This document shows, one piece after another, positions 25,871 through 33,876 of a stretch of DNA of 64,000 nucleotides. The notes below the pieces were generated by a model that saw only the letters and a program-made list of their open reading frames with translations, was not told the DNA's origin and searched no databases. The stretch comes from Bacillota bacterium. GTDB taxonomy: Bacteria; Bacillota_E; Sulfobacillia; Sulfobacillales; JAIMBI01. The stretch spans positions 124,001-188,000 of the forward strand of contig JAKARZ010000001.1 in NCBI GenBank assembly GCA_021828405.1. Direction: 5' to 3'. Within the stretch, counting starts at the first letter, position 1; the number at the start of each line of letters is the position of its first letter. A program made the translations under genes and the position numbers.

Positions 25871-27355
25871 TTGTTGGCGTGGGAAGCGGCAGCGGGGCTG
25901 GCTGCGTACTGGGTCACGGTGCGCAGCGTGGCCTGGATCGTCCGCCAGCCGTGGTGGGTCGTCCGTGCCGGCTGGGTGGTGGTGCCCGCGCTGTGCCTCC
26001 AGTTCGTGGCTTGGGGAGTGATTCGGGCGGCACCGCCGGCCCTTCGCGGAGGGATAAACGCCCCGTGGCCCGTCGCGGCGGCTTGGGCTGTCGGAGTCCT
26101 GGCGATCGCCGCCGTAGCGGCCGACCCCGCACCTCGATCTGGGGATGAAGGAGATGCCAGTCGGTTCGGCTGCCTGGGCTACGGCCTGGTCCTTCTGATC
26201 GCCACGACCTACCTGATGGCCAGCGCACCGGGATGGGAATTTATCTCCACGCTGGTGGCTTGCGTCGGGATGCTGGTGGCAAGTGTGCTGGTGCGGTTTG
26301 TGCGGGAGTTGTGGATTCCCCGGGCATCGTCGGTGGTCCTGGATGAGTTCGCGCCCCTCTCAGACGAGACAATGCCCGGTACCCTTGGCGATGGGGCCGT
26401 GCGGGCCTACGCTGGACCCTATACGGCTCGCCCGGTTGCGTGGCCACAGTGGCCGGCCGACCCGGGCGCTTGGTTTGTCGAGGCACTGCAGGACGTGGCG
26501 GGACCGAACGGCGAGCTCAGGCGACCCGCCGAGCTGGCGAAGGAATTCGAGATCATCGTCCCGTACGCCGAGCCGGTCCCGGCCGGGTATGCCCGCATGG
26601 GAACTTTACCCGCGGGGTTGCAGACCACCCGGGAATATTGGGGGAAGTGGCTGTCGCGCCTCACCTGTTCAGCTGCTGGGCTGAGCGTTGGCGCGTTGGT
26701 GGCCGCTTCGCTCGCGGGCCAGGGGGCAGTGGCACTCCTCGCGTGGGCTCTCGGCATCATAGGCGTTTGGATGATCAGTGCCGTGGTGGGGGGAAGTCCG
26801 CGCCTGGCCCGCTTGGGGGCCATCGCGGATGTGGTGGCGCTGATAGCGGAAGTCCCAGACATTCCCATATGGTCCGTCCCCGAGCCGTGGCGGAACGTGA
26901 CCGTCACCGCGCTGCTGGCGGACGTACCGGCGTCGATGCCCTGCAAGCAAACATGCCACGCGTGTTTGGGCAGCGGCCACGCCCAGACAACCCACCCGGT
27001 CGCGGTGGTGGTACAGGAAGCCCACACCACGACCGAGTGGGTCCCGTCGGTGGGAAGCGAGGGAGGGCGCGAAGTTACCGTTCACCATCCCGAAATTCGG
27101 CGCACGCAGTGGGTGCCGGACCAGTGCTCAACATGCGATGGCGAGGGATATACGGTGGGGGAGTGGCCATCGGCGGTGGTGCGCGAGCATGCGCTTGGCA
27201 TCACGGCATGGGTGAGCACGCTGGTAGCCCGCGAACCATCTATTCAGGACGGGATTCAGGCGCGCAACGAACGCCTGGCCAGCGCCCGCGCGGAGGCAGA
27301 GCGGTGGAAAGCGACGGCCGAGAGCCGATCGAACCAGAGATTGACGCCCGCATAA
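25871..27355 (+). CDS. Membrane protein with DnaJ-type zinc motifs, unknown function
   Basis: A 494-residue protein. The N-terminal ~150 residues hold four or more hydrophobic segments. A soluble stretch (~150-270) follows, then two further helices (SAAGLSVGALVAASLAG, ALLAWALGIIGVWMISAVVGG). A C-terminal soluble domain contains CHACLGSG and, about 55 residues later, CSTCDGEG: two CxxCxGxG motifs like those that bind zinc in DnaJ. No J domain is visible. A charged helix ends the protein. The TTG at 25871 has GGGGAGGG seven bases before it and is preferred over the TTG at 25847. It is 12 bp from the next gene, so the pair is an operon. Not recognised. Confidence 0.7.
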   Translation: MLAWEAAAGLAAYWVTVRSVAWIVRQPWWVVRAGWVVVPALCLQFVAWGVIRAAPPALRGGINAPWPVAAAWAVGVLAIAAVAADPAPRSGDEGDASRFGCLGYGLVLLIATTYLMASAPGWEFISTLVACVGMLVASVLVRFVRELWIPRASSVVLDEFAPLSDETMPGTLGDGAVRAYAGPYTARPVAWPQWPADPGAWFVEALQDVAGPNGELRRPAELAKEFEIIVPYAEPVPAGYARMGTLPAGLQTTREYWGKWLSRLTCSAAGLSVGALVAASLAGQGAVALLAWALGIIGVWMISAVVGGSPRLARLGAIADVVALIAEVPDIPIWSVPEPWRNVTVTALLADVPASMPCKQTCHACLGSGHAQTTHPVAVVVQEAHTTTEWVPSVGSEGGREVTVHHPEIRRTQWVPDQCSTCDGEGYTVGEWPSAVVREHALGITAWVSTLVAREPSIQDGIQARNERLASARAEAERWKATAESRSNQRLTPA

Positions 27356-27367
27356 GGAGGTTAGGAC

Positions 27368-27634
27368 GTGCTGGTATTGATTTACATCGCGTTCTTCGGG
27401 TATTGGGCCTATCTTCTGACCGTATGGTACCCCGCCAGTATCAACCGCCGCGCCGGCAGGGAAGTACTCGTGCTGCCCCAGGCGACGAAGTTGTGGTGGG
27501 CGGTGATCGTCATGGTCATCCCCATCATTGGGGTGCTGGTGGTCTCGCGTCAGCTGATGCGCTACTGTCGCCAGTGCGGATCCCTAAAGCCATTTCCTGG
27601 AGCCATTTGTGTCAAGTGCAACGCCAGGGCTTAG
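27368..27634 (+). CDS. Small membrane protein with C-terminal zinc ribbon
   Basis: An 88-residue protein with two membrane helices (LVLIYIAFFGYWAYLL and WWAVIVMVIPIIGVLVV) and a short C-terminal knuckle CRQCG...CVKC that could bind zinc. It starts with GTG after AAGGAGG, 12 bp behind the DnaJ-motif membrane protein. Both proteins combine membrane helices with cysteine knuckles, so they may form one complex. No family recognised. Confidence 0.7.
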   Translation: MLVLIYIAFFGYWAYLLTVWYPASINRRAGREVLVLPQATKLWWAVIVMVIPIIGVLVVSRQLMRYCRQCGSLKPFPGAICVKCNARA

Positions 27635-28082
27635 CGGGTTGTCCCGTTATCGCAGCGGGCGGCGAGCGACGCCTCATGACGGACGGGGCCGGCGGACGGA
27701 ACCCGCGCGCATGGGTCCGTGCCCCACCCACCCGCCGGCGCTCGGACCTCACGGACCGGCGGCCGCGCCACGTGGGTCGAGGGCCGGGCCAGGCGTTCCA
27801 CGCCGGCTCAGGACGCCCAAGGCCGCATGATCGGTTAACCAGGCTCCCGCTGGCGGTTTGCGCCATCCACCCCGCGGCAAGATAATCCCGCCGAAGCATT
27901 CTGCCAGCCCGCCCGTTTCTAAGTACACGGCATTGGAGCTTAGTTCCCGGCCCACCTCGTGGCCAGAGGCGCGACGACTTACGTGGCGAAGCATGGCACT
28001 TCGCCCTGTGGTGGCCGGAACTTCTGCCGGGGCCTGTCCACGCTAGACAGCGACGGCGGCGCTTCCTATAATCAACAAGAAG
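27635..28082. other. Intergenic stretch between convergent units
   Basis: No supported gene. Short frames on both strands lack ribosome sites. The right edge holds the terminator of the small minus-strand ORF. Confidence 0.5.
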
Positions 28083-28107
28083 CCCGCCGCCCTCGGGGGG
28101 CGGCGGG
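28083..28107 (-). terminator. Strong rho-independent terminator
   Basis: CCCGCCGCCC and GGGCGGCGGG form a perfect 10-bp stem with a 5-nt loop. On the minus strand it is followed by CTTCTTGTTG, a T-rich tail. It ends the short transcript carrying the 24-codon ORF. Confidence 0.8.
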
Positions 28108-28191
28108 TGCGGGCAGCCTTCCGTAGAGACCGGAAGGGATCCCTGCCGAGCCTTTGAAGTTGAGGGTAGCCCGCTCTTGAAAAAGGGCGGA
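28108..28191 (-). other. Structured RNA segment between small ORF and terminator
   Basis: In about 85 nt there are two further hairpins: CCTTCCG/CGGAAGG with a 7-nt loop (28118-28138), enclosed by GCAG/CTGC, and CCGCTCTT/AAGGGCGG around GAAA (28171-28190). Together with the terminator this is three consecutive stems, more than a plain 3' UTR needs. It may be a stability element or a regulatory RNA. Confidence 0.5.
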
Positions 28192-28266
28192 CTACTTTTT
28201 CTTCAAGTGCTTGAGTAGCCAAGGCAGCGAGACGGGGATGATGAACATCCACACGACCACGTGCAT
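28192..28266 (-). CDS. 24-residue hydrophobic peptide, possible type I toxin-like small protein
   Basis: ATG at 28266 to TAG at 28194-28192. The peptide starts MHVVVWMFIIPVSLPWLL and ends HLKKK: one membrane helix followed by a lysine tail. GAGAGGAGGTGGTG gives a very strong ribosome site. The transcript would end at the terminator 85 nt downstream after two extra hairpins. Size, single helix and basic tail resemble type I toxins and other bacterial membrane micropeptides; no antisense RNA was identified, so function is open. Confidence 0.55.
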   Translation of the reverse strand: MHVVVWMFIIPVSLPWLLKHLKKK

Positions 28267-28568
28267 CGGCACCACCTCCTCTCTGGCCCGGCTGCCCCAG
28301 AGACCCAGGACGGCACCGCACCAAGAAGAGACTGCGACTCGAGCTCCCGCCGGCCCAGTCTAATGGCCGCGCGATTCGCGGTACAGAGTTTTTACTCGAC
28401 TTAGCCTGACTTATATCGACACAACTCCATGGTATGGTCCATCACGTCAAAGCCTTCCACCTCGTCTGGGTCGCCGCGGACCGCCTCCGCTCAGCGCTCA
28501 CTCTTTCTCGCCGGGCATGTCGCACGGTGGGTTGTGGCTGGGGGTCGACGCCAGGGTGGTGCCGTCCG
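28267..28568. other. Intergenic stretch upstream of the small ORF
   Basis: It must hold the promoter of the small minus-strand ORF. A TATAAG-like box lies near 28413-28418 without a clear -35 partner. No gene is seen. Confidence 0.4.
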
Positions 28569-29705
28569 TCAGCTATTCCCGTTGGCCGGGGTCACGCCGG
28601 TCACAGCGATGCGCCCCCCGTCCTCCGCCCACATGCCCGCCCCCTCGCCCAACTGCAGCGTGCGCTCGATGGCGCCCCCCACTCGAGTGCCGGTGCGCTG
28701 GAGGCCGTAAGCGCGAGCCACGCTTTGCACCAGATCCTCGCGCGAGAGCGAGTAGGCGCTCTGCAGCACCAGCAGCACCACCTGGACGAGCTCTTCGGGG
28801 GCCACTTCCGACAAATCCCGGTCGCCCAGCGCGCGGGCGCCGCAAGGTGCGCCCGCCACATAAAGAAAGTGGTCGTCGCCGTAGGTGCGGGACCCTAGCT
28901 CGCCCCTCATCGTGTACTGGAGCAATTCCAGCACCTCGCGGCGCCGGCGCTCCGAGGTGCGCCCGTACAGCCGGCGCGCCACCACGTCCAGGTGCACCGG
29001 GGCTTCGCGGCGCACCACCTGGTCCACCCGGTCCCCCACCGCTTCAGGGTAGTCCGGCAACATCAGGGCCGTGGGGGCGGATTCGGGCGCCGGCAGTGCC
29101 CGTTGCGCCACCTCTTCGGCGACAGCGCCCTCGACCGGCCCGCCATCGGGCGAGTCGAAAGCACCGTCCACAGGCCCCCCCAGGGCATCTTGGTACGCCT
29201 GCTCGAGCTGGGCAATGACGGCCGCCCAGTTTGTGATCCAGTCGGGCGCCCACACCCGCGCGATGCGCCACCCCAGCCCCTCCAGCACTTCCTGCCTCAG
29301 CCGGTCCCGCTCGCGCGCTGTCGGCGTCCCGTGATACTGGGCGCCGTCGCACTCCACCCTCAGTAGAAAGCGCCCGGGCTCGTCCGGGTGCACTACGCCG
29401 AGGTCGATGCGATACCGGCCCACTCCCACCTGGGTGCGCAAGGACCAGCCCAGCGCACTCAGGGCTGCATGCACACTCTCCTCCAGGAGAGAGTCAAAGT
29501 TGTGCGACTCACCGGCGCCCCGCGCTAAGCCGAGGGCCGTGGGGCCGTGCTGGGCATAGTCCAGGTAGCGCTGCAGCATGGCCACGCCGCGGCGCGGGCT
29601 CTCCCGCTGGGCCAAGTCTTCCGGCGCCAGCGACGACACCACTTTCACATGGTCGCGCGCCCGAGTGATGGCCACGTTCAGCCGGCGATACCCGGGATGG
29701 TGCGT
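28569..29705 (-). pseudogene. C-terminal part of a DUF3320-type helicase-nuclease
   Basis: About 375 codons survive of a large SF1 helicase with a C-terminal endonuclease-like domain. GYRRLNVAITRARDHVKVVS is helicase motif VI. LLRVECDGAQYHGTPTARER and GWRIARVWAPDW form the REase-fold MTES_1575 domain. The end (RRLYGRTSERRRREVLELLQ and later) fits DUF3320. Everything upstream of motif VI, including the Walker motifs, is missing: the frame joins a TPP-enzyme fragment at about 29705. Such proteins are common in defence islands; this copy should be inactive as a helicase. Confidence 0.75.
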
Positions 29706-29709
29706 TTCA

Positions 29710-29941
29710 ATGGAGTTAAATGGTGGGGAGCAAGTGGTGGCTTCACTGGAGCGATCCGGGATCCGCCTGGGCATGGGGACCGTCGGGTCCAGCATCTTGG
29801 AAGTGTTTGACCTCCTGCCCCAAAGCCACATCCAATATGTGGGTGTTCGGCATGAGCAAGTGGCCGGACACATGGCCGATGCTTACGCCCGGGTATCCCG
29901 CCAGCCGGCCGCATGCCTCGTCCAAAACGGGGCGGGTCTCT
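29710..29941 (+). pseudogene. N-terminal piece of a TPP-dependent enzyme
   Basis: The ATG at 29710 opens MELNGGEQVVASLERSGIRL, then GSSILEVFDLLPQSHIQYVG, VRHEQVAGHMADAYARV and ACLVQNGAG: the pyrimidine-binding domain of the acetolactate synthase/Xsc-like family, including the RHEQ motif with the TPP-activating glutamate. At 29942 the sequence flips orientation (see the inverted segment). The start abuts the helicase remnant. Confidence 0.75.
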
Positions 29942-30531
29942 GCCGGAATGCTTCCATAGCGCCTTCGACCCTCCTCGTCCGAGGGACCCCAGGTACCACG
30001 GGTGAGCCGACGTGATGGCATCGTTGTGTCCGTAGGTGGTGCACACCGGGGAATGTATCACCTCGGCCAGATGGCCCACGGCCGCGCCAGCATCGGCTCA
30101 GGCAATGCCGCCATCAGCTAGGATGACGGGGTAGGTGGCTTGGCGCAGGAGCTGAATGGACTTCTCTACGTCGCTCCGCGTGGGCTCCGGCCGCACGTGC
30201 GGCACAACCTGAGCCTGCTCGCGCACGGGCACGTTAGACACCTCATACAAAAAGTCGCGGGGAATGTCCACGAACGTCGGCCCGTAGGGCGGCGTGGTGG
30301 CAATGCGCACCGCCTCTTGCACCGCCTCGGTAATGCGGTCTGGACGGTTGACCAAGTGGCTCCACTTGGTAATCGGTCGCATGATGTGGACGTGGTCAAT
30401 CTCCTGATGGGTGTCGGCGAACATTTGCGCCGATGTGGGAGAGCCACTGACGACGACCATGGGGGACCGTGCTCGCCAGGCGGTGGCCACGCCGGTCACT
30501 AAATTGGTCATGATGAAGTTGAAGTTCCGGC
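29942..30531 (-). pseudogene. Inverted middle piece of the same TPP-dependent enzyme
   Basis: Read on the minus strand from 30531, the sequence continues the enzyme: MTNLVTGVATAWRARSPMVV, ITKWSHLVNRPDRI, TPPYGPTFVDIPRDFLYEV, YPVILADGGIA, a TGA, then GHLAEVIHSPVCTTYGHNDA and HPWYLGSLGRGG. The segment is bounded by the inverted 7-mers GCCGGAA (29942-29948) and TTCCGGC (30525-30531). Flipping it joins the frame of the N-terminal piece without interruption (TGC CGG AAC TTC), so one inversion explains the arrangement. The TGA and a later one-base loss show further decay. Confidence 0.75.
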
Positions 30532-30724
30532 GGGACGTTGCCCTGCAGTTTACTGACGACCGTGAACCCTGCCGTTCCTACAGGCCCCGTGCCATCGGCC
30601 CGACCTGCGCCACACGGGAAATCCCTTGGATGCCCGGTGAATAGGACGTATAGGTTTGACAGCCAATATCGTCCAGAGTACCGTCAACCCGAGTCTACTG
30701 CCGAACCACAAACGAGGCTTCACT

Positions 30725-33700
30725 ATGGGTCTGGCGAGATTCAGCGAGTATACGCGTCAGCAAGTTCATGATTATTTCGATCCGCAGAGCGCCTTCCTGG
30801 CTCAGACGGGTACCTGGGGGCTCCATGCTATCGTGCGCGTGCCCCACACGGAATCCGACTGGGTATTTTTTGTAACTCTTGCCCAGCACCGGGGTTCCTT
30901 CGCGTTTGAAGAATCCATTACGGACGCGGGCGTCTTATCCTGGCAGTCGCTGCCTCGGCAGACGCTGTCGGATAGCGCCGTTCAACGTTGGATCCGTCAT
31001 GACGCCAGCCGTCACCACATATATCTGTTTCTCCGAGTACGCGGGCCTGGTCCTTACCTCTATATGGGCCAGTTAGATTACGTCGCTCACGACTCCCACC
31101 GCGAGCGCCCCGTATTCTTTAAATGGCAAATCCGGGATTGGAGCCCGCCGGATCCTATCCGCACGCTGTTGGATTTGCCGCCAGCCGCCCTAAAGACCCC
31201 GGACGGCGGCGACGAGCACTCGTCATCGGTGCATGGGCACGCCGCCATCGCTCTCGTAACCCGGCGACATGTTTTCGTCCAGTGGCATTCGCCCGATGGA
31301 AAGCCCCAGGGCAGTCCGGAGCGCTTTCGGAACAGTCTGCCTGGCCTTCGCCGACTCCTCCGGCTAGCACCAGGAACCTCGCTGGCCATGATGTGGACTG
31401 ACGCCGCTCTCCTGTCGTGGGGTGCATGGGATGACGATCACCCGGGCGTTCTCACGTACTTGCCGTGGAACGAGAAGACCGCCGCCCTAACCCGCGCACC
31501 ATCCTCCGCCGTAAACGCGTTGTTGCCGGAGGCCGTAGCGGCGCTGCTCTTGAGCCGCCGCGCTACTGATCCACCGCCGCTAGCGGCGAGTAAGGTTGAT
31601 CGGGCGGTGCGCCTCGGCCAACGGTGGACTCGCCTTGCCAGAGAAGTTCGCGACGTGGAACAGAGCATCAAAGCGTTGCTGGACCAAGCATTCCCTGGAT
31701 TTCGCACAGTCTGTCGCGACTGGAGGACCAAGTCCGCCCTATGGATTTTGGAAAACTATCCGACCCCGACCGAATTCCTGCGGGCCGACCTGGCCGTCTT
31801 GGTGAACGGCGTATCACTCGCCACCGCCAGTCGGGTTGGCGACGCCAAAGTTAAGCGTCTGCGCGCGGCGGTCTGCGCAGCGGTCTCGGCAGCGGACCCG
31901 GTCGCGACCCAGGAAAACCTACTCGGGGCCATCCGCCTCTGGAAATTGCGGAAAAGCGCGTTAGAAAAGACGGAATCGATGCAGAGTGCCTTAGGCGCAA
32001 CGGGCAAGTTTCCTGCCGTGCGGGGGGCCGCTCGTCATCCGAGGACACCGTTGGCCCCGGACAGGCGTCCCGGGGGCCGGTATCACGTGACCAAGACGTG
32101 GCAGTTTTCCGCGCAACCTGCGCCATCAGCACTGGAGTGCGAGCGATACAGTACCGGCTGGAGGTTGCTGTTTCGTGCCGCGGATGCCAAGGTGGTTCGC
32201 CAACAAAATCATCATCTCACCCGCGTTGGCGAGGCTTGGATTTTAGAGTCGTCGCATCCCGTAGAAGTGGACAACGTGATTACGGCCCTTCCGCTTAACG
32301 AGGTCATGATTTTTCGCCTGGCCAAGCAACATGACCAGTCGCGAGCGCCTCTGGTGACAAAGCTAAGCCGTCGACATCAACATCTGCTGCTGGCAGCCGA
32401 AGGGGTGGCGGTGGCAGGTGGACAACCACAGAACCTTTTCGCGCTGGGCGGCTGGCGAGCCTTTCTCATCCCGGAGACGGGACCCGTCACGGTCACCGAC
32501 GTTGCCGGGCAACCTGTTTTACAACGATCCGCCCTTCCGGATTACCACCTCAAGGTGACGGGAACGCGGGCTGCGGGTATCGATGGAAGCCCCCCAGTGT
32601 TTCTCGGTGCCTTTCCAACGGTTGAAGGCGACGCCAGTGAGCCGCTTACCCTCATTGTCGGGCAAGAGGGCAGGGGTCTCCACCGTTGGCGCAAGCAAGT
32701 ACCTTTTTCCTCCGGCCGGGTGGACTTGCCGCTTCCACCGGCCTATATGGCGATGGGGTGGTTCTTTCTCCGGGTGTACGACGGGCGACAGACAGAATTG
32801 GAGACCCACGAGTTTCTCTGGATTCGAGATCTGGTCAGCATCGAGTCCTTCAGCAAGCCATCCGGGGTCGCCGAGCTTCGGTTTGTCACGGCTGGGCCAC
32901 TCTCGGTCTCGTCCAACCACGCGGCCGTACCCTTGCGCATCACAACCGCGAATTTCCTGGAGGCGGAGATTCCGCTCCATCCGCAGTTTGACGTCACCCG
33001 CTGGTCGTTTCACGGCTTGCGGCCGCTCGATAACGTGCGCAACGTCGGCATCCGGGTAACGAGAACGGCATGGGCGCTGGGCGACGAATCGGCACCGGAA
33101 CAAGATTTGGTGTGGACCACCACTCCGATCGACTTGCCACTGGCCGCAGCGCGGCCCACGTCGCGCCAGGTTCTCTATCTCTCCGTGTCCCGCACCGACA
33201 CCTTGCCCACTCAGGTCACTGTTTCGTGTGCGAACAGCCAGAAAACGATTCCCCTGAAAAGCGGGCGGGGCCTATTTCCGGTCCGCAACTTAGCCACCGC
33301 CATCCCGCTCGAGACGAGGGATATGAGTCCGATCTCCGTCACGCTGACGGTCATTGATGACCGCCGGCAGGCTCCACGCCCGATGGCGTTGGCACGCTTG
33401 GTGCCGCAATACCGATGCGGCAAGTGCGGCGCGCCGTTCAGCGACAATCGCACTGGCTTGGAGCGCCACGTCACGGAGGAGCATCCCATCCGGTACCACC
33501 AGCCCAAACAGTACGGCGATTATCTAGCGCTCGCGATGCAGGCCGAGATGGTCGCAAACCTTCCCAGCAAGGTGTACCTGTGCGGCGCTTGTTCGATGGT
33601 CGTGCTGGCGGATAAAAGTGCATATGCAAATCCCACCTCCGTTATGTCGTCCCATTGGAATATGCACCAAAAAGCACAGCCAGGATCAATAATGACCTTC

Positions 33701-33859
33701 ACCATACTAACTACACTCACCGAGATGGAATCTATAGCCCACTTGATCCTCCCGCCATTGGGACAATGCCTAGAGTGTCTTGGTGTTGTGTCGTTAGCCG
33801 CAGATTCATGGTCAGCCCACGTTAACACACACTACGAGGTGTGGATTGCGTCAGAATAA
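30725..33859 (+). CDS. Large DUF3427-like, IS110-like, zinc-finger protein of a helicase operon
   Basis: A 1044-residue protein not known to me as a whole. Residues ~1-145 resemble DUF3427, a domain usually at the end of defence helicases: FSEYTRQQVHDYF, DWVFFVTLAQHRG, VLSWQSLPRQTL, PYLYMGQLDYVAHD. Residues ~290-420 resemble the central coiled-coil part of IS110 transposases (SIKALLDQAFPGFRTVCRDW, SALWILENYPTPTEFLRADL, KVKRLRAAVCAAV), without the DEDD catalytic domain. The middle is beta-rich. The last 150 residues have three C2H2-like fingers starting at CGKC (898), CGAC (953) and CLEC (1015), each with a downstream HxxxH or HxxxxH. The ATG at 30725 has ACGAGG upstream. It lies 17 bp before the helicase gene. 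Role: probably a partner or targeting subunit of the helicase in phage defence (inference). Confidence 0.75.
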   Translation: MGLARFSEYTRQQVHDYFDPQSAFLAQTGTWGLHAIVRVPHTESDWVFFVTLAQHRGSFAFEESITDAGVLSWQSLPRQTLSDSAVQRWIRHDASRHHIYLFLRVRGPGPYLYMGQLDYVAHDSHRERPVFFKWQIRDWSPPDPIRTLLDLPPAALKTPDGGDEHSSSVHGHAAIALVTRRHVFVQWHSPDGKPQGSPERFRNSLPGLRRLLRLAPGTSLAMMWTDAALLSWGAWDDDHPGVLTYLPWNEKTAALTRAPSSAVNALLPEAVAALLLSRRATDPPPLAASKVDRAVRLGQRWTRLAREVRDVEQSIKALLDQAFPGFRTVCRDWRTKSALWILENYPTPTEFLRADLAVLVNGVSLATASRVGDAKVKRLRAAVCAAVSAADPVATQENLLGAIRLWKLRKSALEKTESMQSALGATGKFPAVRGAARHPRTPLAPDRRPGGRYHVTKTWQFSAQPAPSALECERYSTGWRLLFRAADAKVVRQQNHHLTRVGEAWILESSHPVEVDNVITALPLNEVMIFRLAKQHDQSRAPLVTKLSRRHQHLLLAAEGVAVAGGQPQNLFALGGWRAFLIPETGPVTVTDVAGQPVLQRSALPDYHLKVTGTRAAGIDGSPPVFLGAFPTVEGDASEPLTLIVGQEGRGLHRWRKQVPFSSGRVDLPLPPAYMAMGWFFLRVYDGRQTELETHEFLWIRDLVSIESFSKPSGVAELRFVTAGPLSVSSNHAAVPLRITTANFLEAEIPLHPQFDVTRWSFHGLRPLDNVRNVGIRVTRTAWALGDESAPEQDLVWTTTPIDLPLAAARPTSRQVLYLSVSRTDTLPTQVTVSCANSQKTIPLKSGRGLFPVRNLATAIPLETRDMSPISVTLTVIDDRRQAPRPMALARLVPQYRCGKCGAPFSDNRTGLERHVTEEHPIRYHQPKQYGDYLALAMQAEMVANLPSKVYLCGACSMVVLADKSAYANPTSVMSSHWNMHQKAQPGSIMTFTILTTLTEMESIAHLILPPLGQCLECLGVVSLAADSWSAHVNTHYEVWIASE

Positions 33860-33876
33860 CTAGCCGGAGGTTACTC

